This document shows positions 10,599-17,450 of a stretch of 64,000 bases of DNA, piece by piece. Each line of letters starts with the position of its first letter. The first letter of the stretch is position 1. The DNA is from Hyphomicrobiaceae bacterium (GTDB lineage Bacteria > Pseudomonadota > Alphaproteobacteria > Rhizobiales > Hyphomicrobiaceae). The translations under genes and the position numbers were made by a program. The notes below the pieces were generated by a model. That model was given only the letters and a program-made list of their open reading frames with translations, made no database searches and was not told the DNA's origin. Location of the stretch: the NCBI GenBank assembly GCA_008933705.1, contig WBUN01000022.1, positions 1-64,000 of the forward strand, read 5' to 3'.

Positions 10599-11708
10599 CT
10601 AGGCTCGTCTGTTGACGGCGGCCACCTGGAACGCGTCGAAGCCGAGTTCTGTGACTTGCCACCACAGATACTGGTCGGCACGGAATTGAACCCACTGGTC
10701 GAAGACCTTCTTGAAGTTCTCGTTCTTCGCGGCCGATTCAGCGAAGGTCTCATTCGCCGCCTTGAAGCAGACGTCCAGCACGTCGCGCGAGAACGGCTTC
10801 AGCACGGCGCCGGAGGCCAGCAGCCGCCGCAGAGCTGCTGGGTTCTTCTGGTCGTAGCTGGCCATCATGATTTCATTGGCACGGTGCGCCGCGTTCTGGA
10901 CGGCGGCCTTGTAGGCCTTGGGCAGCGTGTTCCACTTGGCGAGGTTGGTGAACACATGCAGCATCGGCCCGCCTTCCCACCAGCCGGGGTAGTAGTAGTA
11001 CTTGGCAACCTTGTGCAGGCCGAGCTTCTCGTCGTCGTAGGGACCGACCCACTCGGCCGCATCGATGGTGCCCTTCTCGAGCGCCGGATAGATGTCGCCG
11101 CCGGCGATCTGCTGCGGGACGACACCAGTCTTGGCGATGACCTTGCCGCCATAGCCGCCGATGCGCATCTTGAGCCCCTTGAGATCATCAGGCTTGGCGA
11201 TCTCCTTGCGGTAGAATCCTCCCATCTGGGCGCCGGTATTGCCGGCCGGCAGGCCATAGAGGCCGTGCTTGGCATAGAACTCGTTCATGAGGTCGATGCC
11301 GCCGCCGGCGTACATCCACGCGTTCTGCATGCGGCAATTGAGGCCGAAGGGGATCGCCGTGCCGAAAGCGAAGGTCTCGTCCTTGCCCCAGTAGTAGTAA
11401 CTCGCGGTGTGGCACATCTCGACGCTGCCGTTGGTGACGGCATCGGCGGCCTGCAGACCCGGCACGATTTCGCCCGCGGCAAACACTTGAATCTGGAACT
11501 TGTTGTCGGTGATCTCGGCCACGGCCTTGGCAAAGGTCTCCGCAGCGCCGTAGATCGTGTCCAGCGACTTCGGAAAGCTCGACGTCAAACGCCATTTTAT
11601 CTCCGGCGCCGCCTGCGCGATTGCGGGACTGGCGACGGCCGTGCTCGCCAGGGCGAACCCGGAGACGCCTGCGCCCTTCAGCAGCTTGCGTCTTGTCAAT
11701 CTCGTCAT
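10599..11708 (-). CDS. dctP: TRAP transporter substrate-binding protein, TakP-like DctP family
   Basis: A 369-residue periplasmic binding protein. A twin-arginine-like signal (TRRKLLKGAGVSG) with a cleavage site near AIAQA at about residue 31 directs export of the folded protein. The mature part carries DctP-family motifs: GLPAGNTGAQMGGFY, AGGDIYPALEKGTIDAAEW and PGWWEGG. This subfamily includes TakP, which binds 2-oxoacids. Together with DctQ and DctM it forms a sodium-driven carboxylate importer. The neighbouring bdhA and CoA-transferases suggest 3-hydroxybutyrate, acetoacetate or a related 2-oxoacid as ligand, which is inference. Confidence 0.92.
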   Translation of the reverse strand: MTRLTRRKLLKGAGVSGFALASTAVASPAIAQAAPEIKWRLTSSFPKSLDTIYGAAETFAKAVAEITDNKFQIQVFAAGEIVPGLQAADAVTNGSVEMCHTASYYYWGKDETFAFGTAIPFGLNCRMQNAWMYAGGGIDLMNEFYAKHGLYGLPAGNTGAQMGGFYRKEIAKPDDLKGLKMRIGGYGGKVIAKTGVVPQQIAGGDIYPALEKGTIDAAEWVGPYDDEKLGLHKVAKYYYYPGWWEGGPMLHVFTNLAKWNTLPKAYKAAVQNAAHRANEIMMASYDQKNPAALRRLLASGAVLKPFSRDVLDVCFKAANETFAESAAKNENFKKVFDQWVQFRADQYLWWQVTELGFDAFQVAAVNRRA

Positions 11709-11775
11709 TGCTGTCTCTCCTGTTGGCGTTGTGATGGTGAAGTGGGCAGGTTGAAGGAACCCGGGTGCGAGTGGG

Positions 11776-13521
11776 CTACTGGTTTGGAAGCGTCAGCCCG
11801 GGGATATCGATCTTTGGGATGTCGACCTTCGGCACCTCGACTTGCACGTTGCTGGCGTCAGGGGCCGGGCCGGTCGGCTTGTAGTGCATGACCATCGCCG
11901 GGAAGATGATGATCAGCGCGACCATGATGCATTGGATGACCACGAAGGGGATGGCGCCCCAGTAGATCTGGCCCGTCGTGACGGGCTCCATCGTCTTGCC
12001 CGTGACCTTGTCCGCGTAGGGGGCCTTCGCCGCCACCGAGCGCAGGTAGAAGAGGGCGAAGCCGAAGGGCGGATGCATGAAGCTCGTCTGCATGTTCACG
12101 CCCAGCATGACGCCCAGCCAGATGAGGTCGATGCCGAGCTTGTCGGCGGCCGGGCCGATCAGGGGAATGACGATGAAGGCGAGCTCAAAGAAGTCGAGAA
12201 AGAAGGCCAGCGTGAAGATGAGGAGGTTGATGAAGACCAGGAACCCAACCTGCCCGCCTGGCAGCGAGGTCAACAGATGCTCGACCCAGAGGTGGCCGTT
12301 CACGCCATAGAAGGTGAGCGAAAAGATCCGGGCGCCGATCAGAATAAAGACCACGAAGGAGGAGAGCTTCGCGGTTGCCTCTATGGCGGAGCGCATGAGC
12401 TCGAAGTTGAAGCGGGTCGGGTCCTTGTCCAGCAGGCGTTTCACGATGGCAAGAACCATGGCGCCGGTGGCACCCATCGCGCCGCCCTCCGTAGGAGTCG
12501 CCACGCCGATGAAGATGGTGCCGAGCACAAGGAAGATGAGGAACAGGGGCGGCACCATCACAAAGGTGACCTGCTCCGCCAGGCGTGAGAGAAAGCGGAA
12601 GCCCGTGACCTTGCCCAGCACCCAGTTCAGAAGGGCGGCTGCGAACGCAAACACAATGGCGACCGCCATGGCCAGCACGACAAAGTCCGCACCCTTGTAG
12701 TCGGAGCCCTGCATCGACCACCAGCCGACCACGCCGGACAGACCAGTCAGGACGAGCAGTGAGACAAGGCCGCGCCGACCGTCGGCCTCCCGGTATCCGA
12801 CCGCGTCTGCAGGCAAGCCTGGCGCCCATTGGGGGAAAATGAGGGTCGTGAGGAAGATGTAGCCGGCATACAGGCTGGAGAGCACAAGGCCGGGAATGAA
12901 TGCGCCCTCATACATGTCGCCCACCGACTTGCCGAGCTGGTCGGCCATGACGATCAGCACGAGCGATGGCGGTATGATCTGAGCGAGCGTGCCCGAAGCG
13001 GCGATGACGCCGCTGGCAAGCCGGCGATCGTAGCCGTAACGCAGCATGATCGGCAGCGAGATGAGACCCATCGAGATGACGGACGCTGCGACCACACCCG
13101 TGGTTGCGGCGAGCAGGGCGCCTACAAAGACAACGGCATAGGCAAGGCCGCCGCGGATTGTGCCGAAGACCTGGCCGATAGTGTCGAGCAGATCCTCCGC
13201 CATGCCCGAGCGCTCGAGCACCAATCCCATCAGCGTGAAGAAGGGAATGGCCAGCAGGACATCATTGTTCATGATGCCAAAGATGCGGTCGGGCAGGGAC
13301 TGAAGCAGCGGCCAAGAGAGCGTGATGGTCCCCTTCGAGAGCGGAGCCAGCTCCACGCCGACGACAAAGAAGAACAGGCCGCAGGCGCCGAGAGAGAATG
13401 CGACCGGGTAACCGAGCAGAAGGAAAACCACGAGCGCCGCAAACATGATCGGTGCAAGATTCTCCGCGATCAGCCCTGCCATTTCTTTCCCCCGAGGATC
13501 AAGTCGTGTCGTTGCTGTCAA
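11776..13521 (-). CDS. dctM: TRAP transporter large permease subunit
   Basis: A 581-residue membrane protein of the DctM family with a dozen or more hydrophobic helices, including IPFFTLMGLVLERSGMAEDL and ATTGVVAASVISMGLISLP, two strongly conserved DctM stretches. It is longer than the usual ~430 residues because of an insertion near the middle (about residues 210-320), as seen in TakM-like proteins, and a Pro/Asp-rich C-terminal tail. It forms the ion-coupled channel. It lies between dctQ and dctP with short gaps, in the order dctQ-dctM-dctP. Confidence 0.92.
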   Translation of the reverse strand: MTATTRLDPRGKEMAGLIAENLAPIMFAALVVFLLLGYPVAFSLGACGLFFFVVGVELAPLSKGTITLSWPLLQSLPDRIFGIMNNDVLLAIPFFTLMGLVLERSGMAEDLLDTIGQVFGTIRGGLAYAVVFVGALLAATTGVVAASVISMGLISLPIMLRYGYDRRLASGVIAASGTLAQIIPPSLVLIVMADQLGKSVGDMYEGAFIPGLVLSSLYAGYIFLTTLIFPQWAPGLPADAVGYREADGRRGLVSLLVLTGLSGVVGWWSMQGSDYKGADFVVLAMAVAIVFAFAAALLNWVLGKVTGFRFLSRLAEQVTFVMVPPLFLIFLVLGTIFIGVATPTEGGAMGATGAMVLAIVKRLLDKDPTRFNFELMRSAIEATAKLSSFVVFILIGARIFSLTFYGVNGHLWVEHLLTSLPGGQVGFLVFINLLIFTLAFFLDFFELAFIVIPLIGPAADKLGIDLIWLGVMLGVNMQTSFMHPPFGFALFYLRSVAAKAPYADKVTGKTMEPVTTGQIYWGAIPFVVIQCIMVALIIIFPAMVMHYKPTGPAPDASNVQVEVPKVDIPKIDIPGLTLPNQ

Positions 13522-13548
13522 TTGTCGGTGGTACCGCCGCCCGGCAGC

Positions 13549-14151
13549 TCAGCTCCCGGCGCGCTGCTCCGCCTCTTCTTGAGCGGCCTTGAGCACCCGC
13601 TCGGCCTCGGCCGCCGCATGATGGCCGCCCGCCACAGCGCTTTCCGCGAGTCGGCCTCGCATGATGGCGACGCGCTTGATGAGCTCCGACATCGCCTGAA
13701 TGAGCAGGATCGCGAAGGCGAGAGGGATCAGGAACTTGGAAGGGTAGATCGGCAGCCCGCCGGCGTTGGTGGACTGCTCATTCACGCCAAGCGAACGGAG
13801 AAAGAATGGCCAGCCCGTAGCGACCAGCACGAGGCACATCGGGATCAAGAAGAGGGTATGCCCGACAACCTCGATCCAGTTTTGCGCACGCTTGGGCAGC
13901 GCTCCGTTGACGATGTCGATGCGGATATGCTCGTTCGAAAGCAACGTCCACGCGGCGCACAACAGGAAGACGGCTCCGAACAGGATCCATTGCACCTCGA
14001 GCCAGGCGTTGGACGACACATTCAGGGCTTTGCGCACAATCGCATTGACGGCGCTCACGAGCACGGCAACGAGCAGCAGCCATGCGACCACCCGGCCGAG
14101 GAGGCGGTTGATCGCGTCGATGATACGGCTCAGACCAATAAGCCCTTTCAT
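13549..14151 (-). CDS. dctQ: TRAP transporter small permease subunit
   Basis: A 200-residue membrane protein with four hydrophobic helices, and the DctQ signatures SSNAWLEVQWILFGAVFLL and NEHIRIDIV. The ATG at 14151 was chosen because GAGGTGGAG lies 4 bp upstream; longer in-frame starts would add a non-membrane basic stretch not found in the family. It is the first gene of the seven-gene operon. A consensus sigma-54 promoter lies 323 bp upstream. Confidence 0.9.
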   Translation of the reverse strand: MKGLIGLSRIIDAINRLLGRVVAWLLLVAVLVSAVNAIVRKALNVSSNAWLEVQWILFGAVFLLCAAWTLLSNEHIRIDIVNGALPKRAQNWIEVVGHTLFLIPMCLVLVATGWPFFLRSLGVNEQSTNAGGLPIYPSKFLIPLAFAILLIQAMSELIKRVAIMRGRLAESAVAGGHHAAAEAERVLKAAQEEAEQRAGS

Positions 14152-14473
14152 GTGCTCCACCTCGCTTGCGATCCGCAGCGGAAGCCGACGCGACGCGCAC
14201 TGCCGCACCGCCCGGGACATGCGATGAGAAGAAGGAGCGAGCCGGATCGTGTCCGGCTCGAGTGGCGTCCGGGGAGACGCTCTGGAAAGAGATGCGCCCA
14301 ATCCCGCCGATGGCCGCGATCAGCAACAGGCGGGCACTTGCACAATTGCGGCGCCTGCTTTTGCCTGCGCCGCTCCGGCTGCCCTAGCAATTGATGCCGC
14401 AGACGAGCGCGCATCGTCATCCTCCCCAAGGCTCACGACGGCTTCATTCTGCGGAAGCCTTGCCGTTAGCACT

Positions 14474-14489
14474 GGCAAGCTGCATGCCA
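14474..14489 (-). promoter_or_regulatory. Sigma-54 (-24/-12) promoter of the TRAP/bdhA/CoA-transferase/phaC operon
   Basis: The minus strand reads TGGCATGCAGCTTGCC, matching the sigma-54 consensus TGGCAYG-N4-TTGC with exactly 10 bp between the GG and GC dinucleotides. The start site would be near 14462, leaving a leader of about 310 bases before dctQ. That leader (14152-14462) shows no convincing gene. Two activator dyads lie at about -99 and -118. A sigma-54-type activator gene is next door, which makes the call strong. Confidence 0.85.
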
Positions 14490-14552
14490 ATTGAGAGAGG
14501 CGGGCAAAGCCGCGATATTCTGGGCGCGGACTGCTTCATTCCCACGCCGGCA

Positions 14553-14589
14553 TGTCCGGCCACCCGGACAATGTCCGCCGATCAGGACA
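14553..14589. promoter_or_regulatory. Tandem upstream activator sites (UAS1, UAS2)
   Basis: Two adjacent dyads of identical architecture, TGTCC-N8-GGACA, occupy 14553-14570 and 14572-14589, 19 bp apart, so they lie close to the same helical face. They overlap the 3' end of the activator gene and lie about 100 bp upstream of the sigma-54 start site, the usual place for NtrC-family binding. The same paired arrangement recurs at 16458-16495. Confidence 0.85.
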
Positions 14590-15982
14590 GTCCGAGCATG
14601 CGCAGCCGCTCGTAAAGCGAAGAGCGGGAAATGCCCAACAGACGCGCGGCCGCGGACTTCTTGCCACCGGCAACCTTGAGGGCAGCCGTGATCGCCTCGC
14701 GTTCCTTCTCGGCCACGGCAACGGCAAGCGGACTCGCACCCACGGCGGTGAACGCCAAGGCGGCTGTGCCGAGGACGGTGCGAACATCGTTTGCAGTGAT
14801 CGTCGTCGTGTCGGCCGCCACGCAGGCGCGCTCCAGCACATTGCGCAATTCACGCACGTTGCCCGGCCAATGGTGACGGCCGAGCACATCGAGGGCGTCC
14901 GGTTCGAGCTCGCGCTGCGGCTCCCTTGAGCTGCGGGCAATCTGCTCAAGCAGGTGCTCCGCAAGTGGGCCGAGGTCGGCAAGACGCTCGCGCAGTGGCG
15001 GCACGCGCACCGTCAGCACGTTCAAGCGATAGAAGAGATCCGACCGGAAGGTGCCTGCTGCCACCTTGCGTGCAAGATCCTGGCTGGTGGCGGCCAGTAT
15101 CCTGATGTCGACCGTCTTGAGGCGGTTCGATCCGAGCGGCTCGATTTGCTTGCTTTCGATGGCGCGCAACAGCTTGGCTTGCAGCGGCAGCGGCATGTCG
15201 CCTATCTCGTCAAGGAACAGGGTGCCGCCGTCCGCAACCTGGAATTTGCCGTCACGTGCGCGCCGGTCCGCGCCGGTGAAGGCGCCGGGTGCTGCGCCGA
15301 AGAACTCGGACTCGAGCAGCGTCTCCGGGATCGCGGCGGTGTTGACGGCGACGAACGGTCCCGTGGCCCGCGCAGATCCGGCGTGAATGGCCTGCGCCAG
15401 GAGTTCCTTGCCCGTGCCGGTCTCGCCCAGAATGAGAACCGGGCTGTCGTGCAGCGCGCAGCGACGGGCCACGCGCTTGACCTCCACCGCGGGTACGCTC
15501 AGGCCAATGAAGTTGGAGAAGCTGTATTTGGCGCGCCGCTCCTCGTCGAGCTTTTGATGCGTGCGGGAAAGCTCGGCTTGTAGGCGCTCGAACTTGGCGA
15601 GGATGGGTTTCAGATGGTCCACCCGGTCGTAGAGGACGAACCCGATCGCCCCGATGACGCGTCCACGCTCGTCCGAAAGAGGCAGGCGGCTCACGACCAG
15701 GTTCTGGTCGGAGAACTTCATGATGTCGAGCAGTATCGGGCGGCCCGTCTCGACGACATGGCGCATCATGCTTTCGGGGATGACCGTCTCGATGTCGCGG
15801 CCGATGACGTCTTCCTGGGGATCGATGCCGAGCAGCGCGCGATACTTGTCGTTGATCCAGACGATGCGGGCATTGTGATCGACCGATACGGCGCCTTCGC
15901 ACATCTGCTCGAGGAGGCCGAACAGAGCTTCCACTGCGCGCCGTTGAACGCAGGGCCCGTTGATGTCGAGCGGCCCGGTCAT
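14582..15982 (-). CDS. Sigma-54-dependent transcriptional activator (PAS, AAA+, Fis-type HTH)
   Basis: A 466-residue enhancer-binding protein. An N-terminal PAS domain (about 15-130) is followed by a short coiled linker. The AAA+ domain has Walker A GETGTGKE (about 186), an intact GAFTGA loop (about 231) that contacts sigma-54, and Walker B LFLDEIGD (about 255). A C-terminal Fis-type helix-turn-helix (GGKKSAAARLLGISRSSLYE) completes it. The ATG at 15982 has a GGAGGAAA site. The PAS sensor implies control by a small ligand or redox signal rather than phosphorylation. By position it should control the TRAP/bdhA/phaC operon, comparable in role to HbcR of pseudomonads, and probably its own gene. 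Confidence 0.92.
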   Translation of the reverse strand: MTGPLDINGPCVQRRAVEALFGLLEQMCEGAVSVDHNARIVWINDKYRALLGIDPQEDVIGRDIETVIPESMMRHVVETGRPILLDIMKFSDQNLVVSRLPLSDERGRVIGAIGFVLYDRVDHLKPILAKFERLQAELSRTHQKLDEERRAKYSFSNFIGLSVPAVEVKRVARRCALHDSPVLILGETGTGKELLAQAIHAGSARATGPFVAVNTAAIPETLLESEFFGAAPGAFTGADRRARDGKFQVADGGTLFLDEIGDMPLPLQAKLLRAIESKQIEPLGSNRLKTVDIRILAATSQDLARKVAAGTFRSDLFYRLNVLTVRVPPLRERLADLGPLAEHLLEQIARSSREPQRELEPDALDVLGRHHWPGNVRELRNVLERACVAADTTTITANDVRTVLGTAALAFTAVGASPLAVAVAEKEREAITAALKVAGGKKSAAARLLGISRSSLYERLRMLGLS

Positions 15983-16068
15983 CGTTTCCTCCGTCGTCTG
16001 TCTCGGCGTTCGTGCGCCGTTCTTCTTGGGTAACATCATGCCCGAATTGAAGAATTTGGGAAACAGCC

Positions 16069-16087
16069 CACCGGCGGGGCCGGTGGA
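16069..16087 (-). other. GC-rich hairpin in the activator leader
   Basis: A perfect 8-bp stem (CCACCGGC / GCCGGTGG) with a 3-base loop lies 86 bp upstream of the activator start. In the minus-strand transcript it is followed by GCTGTTTCCC, a weak U-rich run, so it could act as an attenuator. It could equally limit translation. Confidence 0.4.
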
Positions 16088-16302
16088 AGGGCAAACTGCT
16101 TGCGCGCACTACGCACTCCTGATGGACGCAATGCGCGCGTCGATGGAGTGCGTCATGCTCTCAATGCACAGAGGACCCGAGTGTGCCAAGCACGACCCGG
16201 ACCGCCGAAGGGCCCATTTGGCCTCCGACATGGTCGATGGCCATCATTCCCCAACGCCTTTGTCTGAATGCTTCTCCCTGGATGACAGGCAAGGGATGAC
16301 AT

Positions 16303-16318
16303 GGCAAGACGCGTGCCA
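16303..16318 (-). promoter_or_regulatory. Sigma-54 promoter upstream of the activator gene
   Basis: The minus strand reads TGGCACGCGTCTTGCC, an essentially perfect sigma-54 consensus with correct spacing. Transcription would start near 16291 and reach the activator start after about 310 bases, a leader as long as the one before dctQ. The paired dyads at -176 and -196 suggest positive autoregulation. Confidence 0.8.
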
Positions 16319-16457
16319 AGCAAACGCGCACAAAGCAGATGGCGATCCGGGGGCTTCAGCGGATCACACCGACGCAGAAGCATGCGAAGAACCGGGCACG
16401 ATCGTACGAGCATCTTCGATCGCGCGATCATGAGCGGGCACTGTTCGCTTCGCCCTG

Positions 16458-16495
16458 TGTCCGGGAAAACGGACATGTGTCCGACAACATGGACA
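16458..16495. promoter_or_regulatory. Tandem upstream activator sites (UAS3, UAS4)
   Basis: Two TGTCC-N8-GGACA dyads at 16458-16475 and 16478-16495, 20 bp apart. They have exactly the arm sequence and spacer length of the pair at 14553-14589, while the spacer sequences differ. They sit upstream of the second sigma-54 promoter. Four exact matches in two correctly placed pairs are unlikely to be chance. Confidence 0.85.
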
Positions 16496-16659
16496 CCGCC
16501 TGCAGTGCATCGGCGAGGCGCGACAAGACATCGTCGCCCGTGCCGATATCGGCTGCATTCGAAGCCCGGCGCGTGGATTTGATGCCATGACGACTGAGCG
16601 CTGCTGCAGGCGCCGTGCCCGGAGCAGCCGTCCCAGTACGCGAGGTGGCAACGGCTCCG

Positions 16660-16673
16660 TTGACGTGGATCAA
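16660..16673 (+). promoter_or_regulatory. FNR/FixK/DNR-type box (anaerobox)
   Basis: TTGACGTGGATCAA fits the TTGAY-N4-RTCAA consensus of FNR/FixK/DNR regulators. A TAGAAT -10-like hexamer follows at 16693-16698, which puts the box centre at about -38 to -41, the class II activator position. It precedes the CBS-BON gene by 57 bp, suggesting induction at low oxygen. No cognate regulator gene is in the window. Confidence 0.6.
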
Positions 16674-16729
16674 CGCCCATGGCCTCGCACAATAGAATGA
16701 TGTCGCCATTCGTCGTATTGGAGGCAGCC

Positions 16730-17419
16730 ATGAAGGCCCGCCACGTGATGACAAAGGATGTCGTTACGGTGGGCCCAACGACGACCGTCGCCGAGATTGC
16801 AGCCATTCTCATGCGTCATCGCGTAGGCGCCGTGCCGGTGGTGTCCGACGGCAGGAATGTCATCGGCATCGTCAGTCAGACCGATCTTGCCCATCGCAGC
16901 GAGATCGAGACGACGAGGAAGCGGCAGTGGTGGCTCAAGGCATTCGCCGATGTCAATGCCGAAGCACGCGAATACGTCAGGTCTCACGGGCTCAAGGCCG
17001 AAGACGTGATGACACCTTTCGTTGTGTCTGTGCGCAAGGACGACAGCCTGGCCGAGGTAGCCGATATCCTGGATGCGTACCACATACGGCAGGTGCTCGT
17101 CATGGACGACGGTGCACTCGTCGGCATCATCAGCCGCGCTGATCTGGTGCGAAAGCTCGCTGAAATCAAGGTTGGACCGCCGGTTCCCAGGCCGGACAAC
17201 AGCGCTTTGCACAAGACCATTCGCGATCGGCTCAAGGCGCAGCCTTGGTTGAACGCCTCTGCCGTCAACTTCACGGTGAACGATGGCGTCGTCCGGCTGT
17301 GGGGCGCTGTCGACACCGGCGATCAACACCAGGCATTGTGCGTGCTTGTGGAGGGCACTCCTGGCGTTCGGCGGGTGGAGAATTGCGTAACCCTGATCCC
17401 GAAAGCCACAAGTGCGTAA
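16730..17419 (+). CDS. CBS-pair and BON domain protein
   Basis: A 229-residue soluble protein. Two CBS motifs (about 1-60 and 90-145; AEIAAILMRHRVGAVPVV and VADILDAYHIRQVLVM) form a Bateman module that commonly senses adenine nucleotides. A C-terminal BON domain (about 160-225, VNDGVVRLWGAVD) is typically a lipid- or membrane-surface-binding module. The ATG at 16730 has a GGAGG site 5 bp away; an upstream in-frame ATG lacks one. It lies 31 bp before the ACP/ligase/acyltransferase fusion, so it may link energy charge to membrane lipid remodelling. Confidence 0.85.
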   Translation: MKARHVMTKDVVTVGPTTTVAEIAAILMRHRVGAVPVVSDGRNVIGIVSQTDLAHRSEIETTRKRQWWLKAFADVNAEAREYVRSHGLKAEDVMTPFVVSVRKDDSLAEVADILDAYHIRQVLVMDDGALVGIISRADLVRKLAEIKVGPPVPRPDNSALHKTIRDRLKAQPWLNASAVNFTVNDGVVRLWGAVDTGDQHQALCVLVEGTPGVRRVENCVTLIPKATSA

Positions 17420-17450
17420 CGGCGTCGGCTGTGTCCACCGGGAGGTGAAG

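Larger units (their letters stand above)
15983..16729. other. Long intergenic regulatory region between activator and CBS-BON gene
   Basis: This 747-bp stretch between divergent genes contains, from left to right, a hairpin (16069-16087), a sigma-54 promoter facing the activator (16303-16318), a second pair of activator dyads (16458-16495) and an FNR-type box facing the CBS-BON gene (16660-16673). A 28-codon minus-strand reading frame (16161-16247, starting MMAIDHVGG) lies inside the activator leader with a GGGG upstream; it could be a leader peptide but has no other support. Confidence 0.7.
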
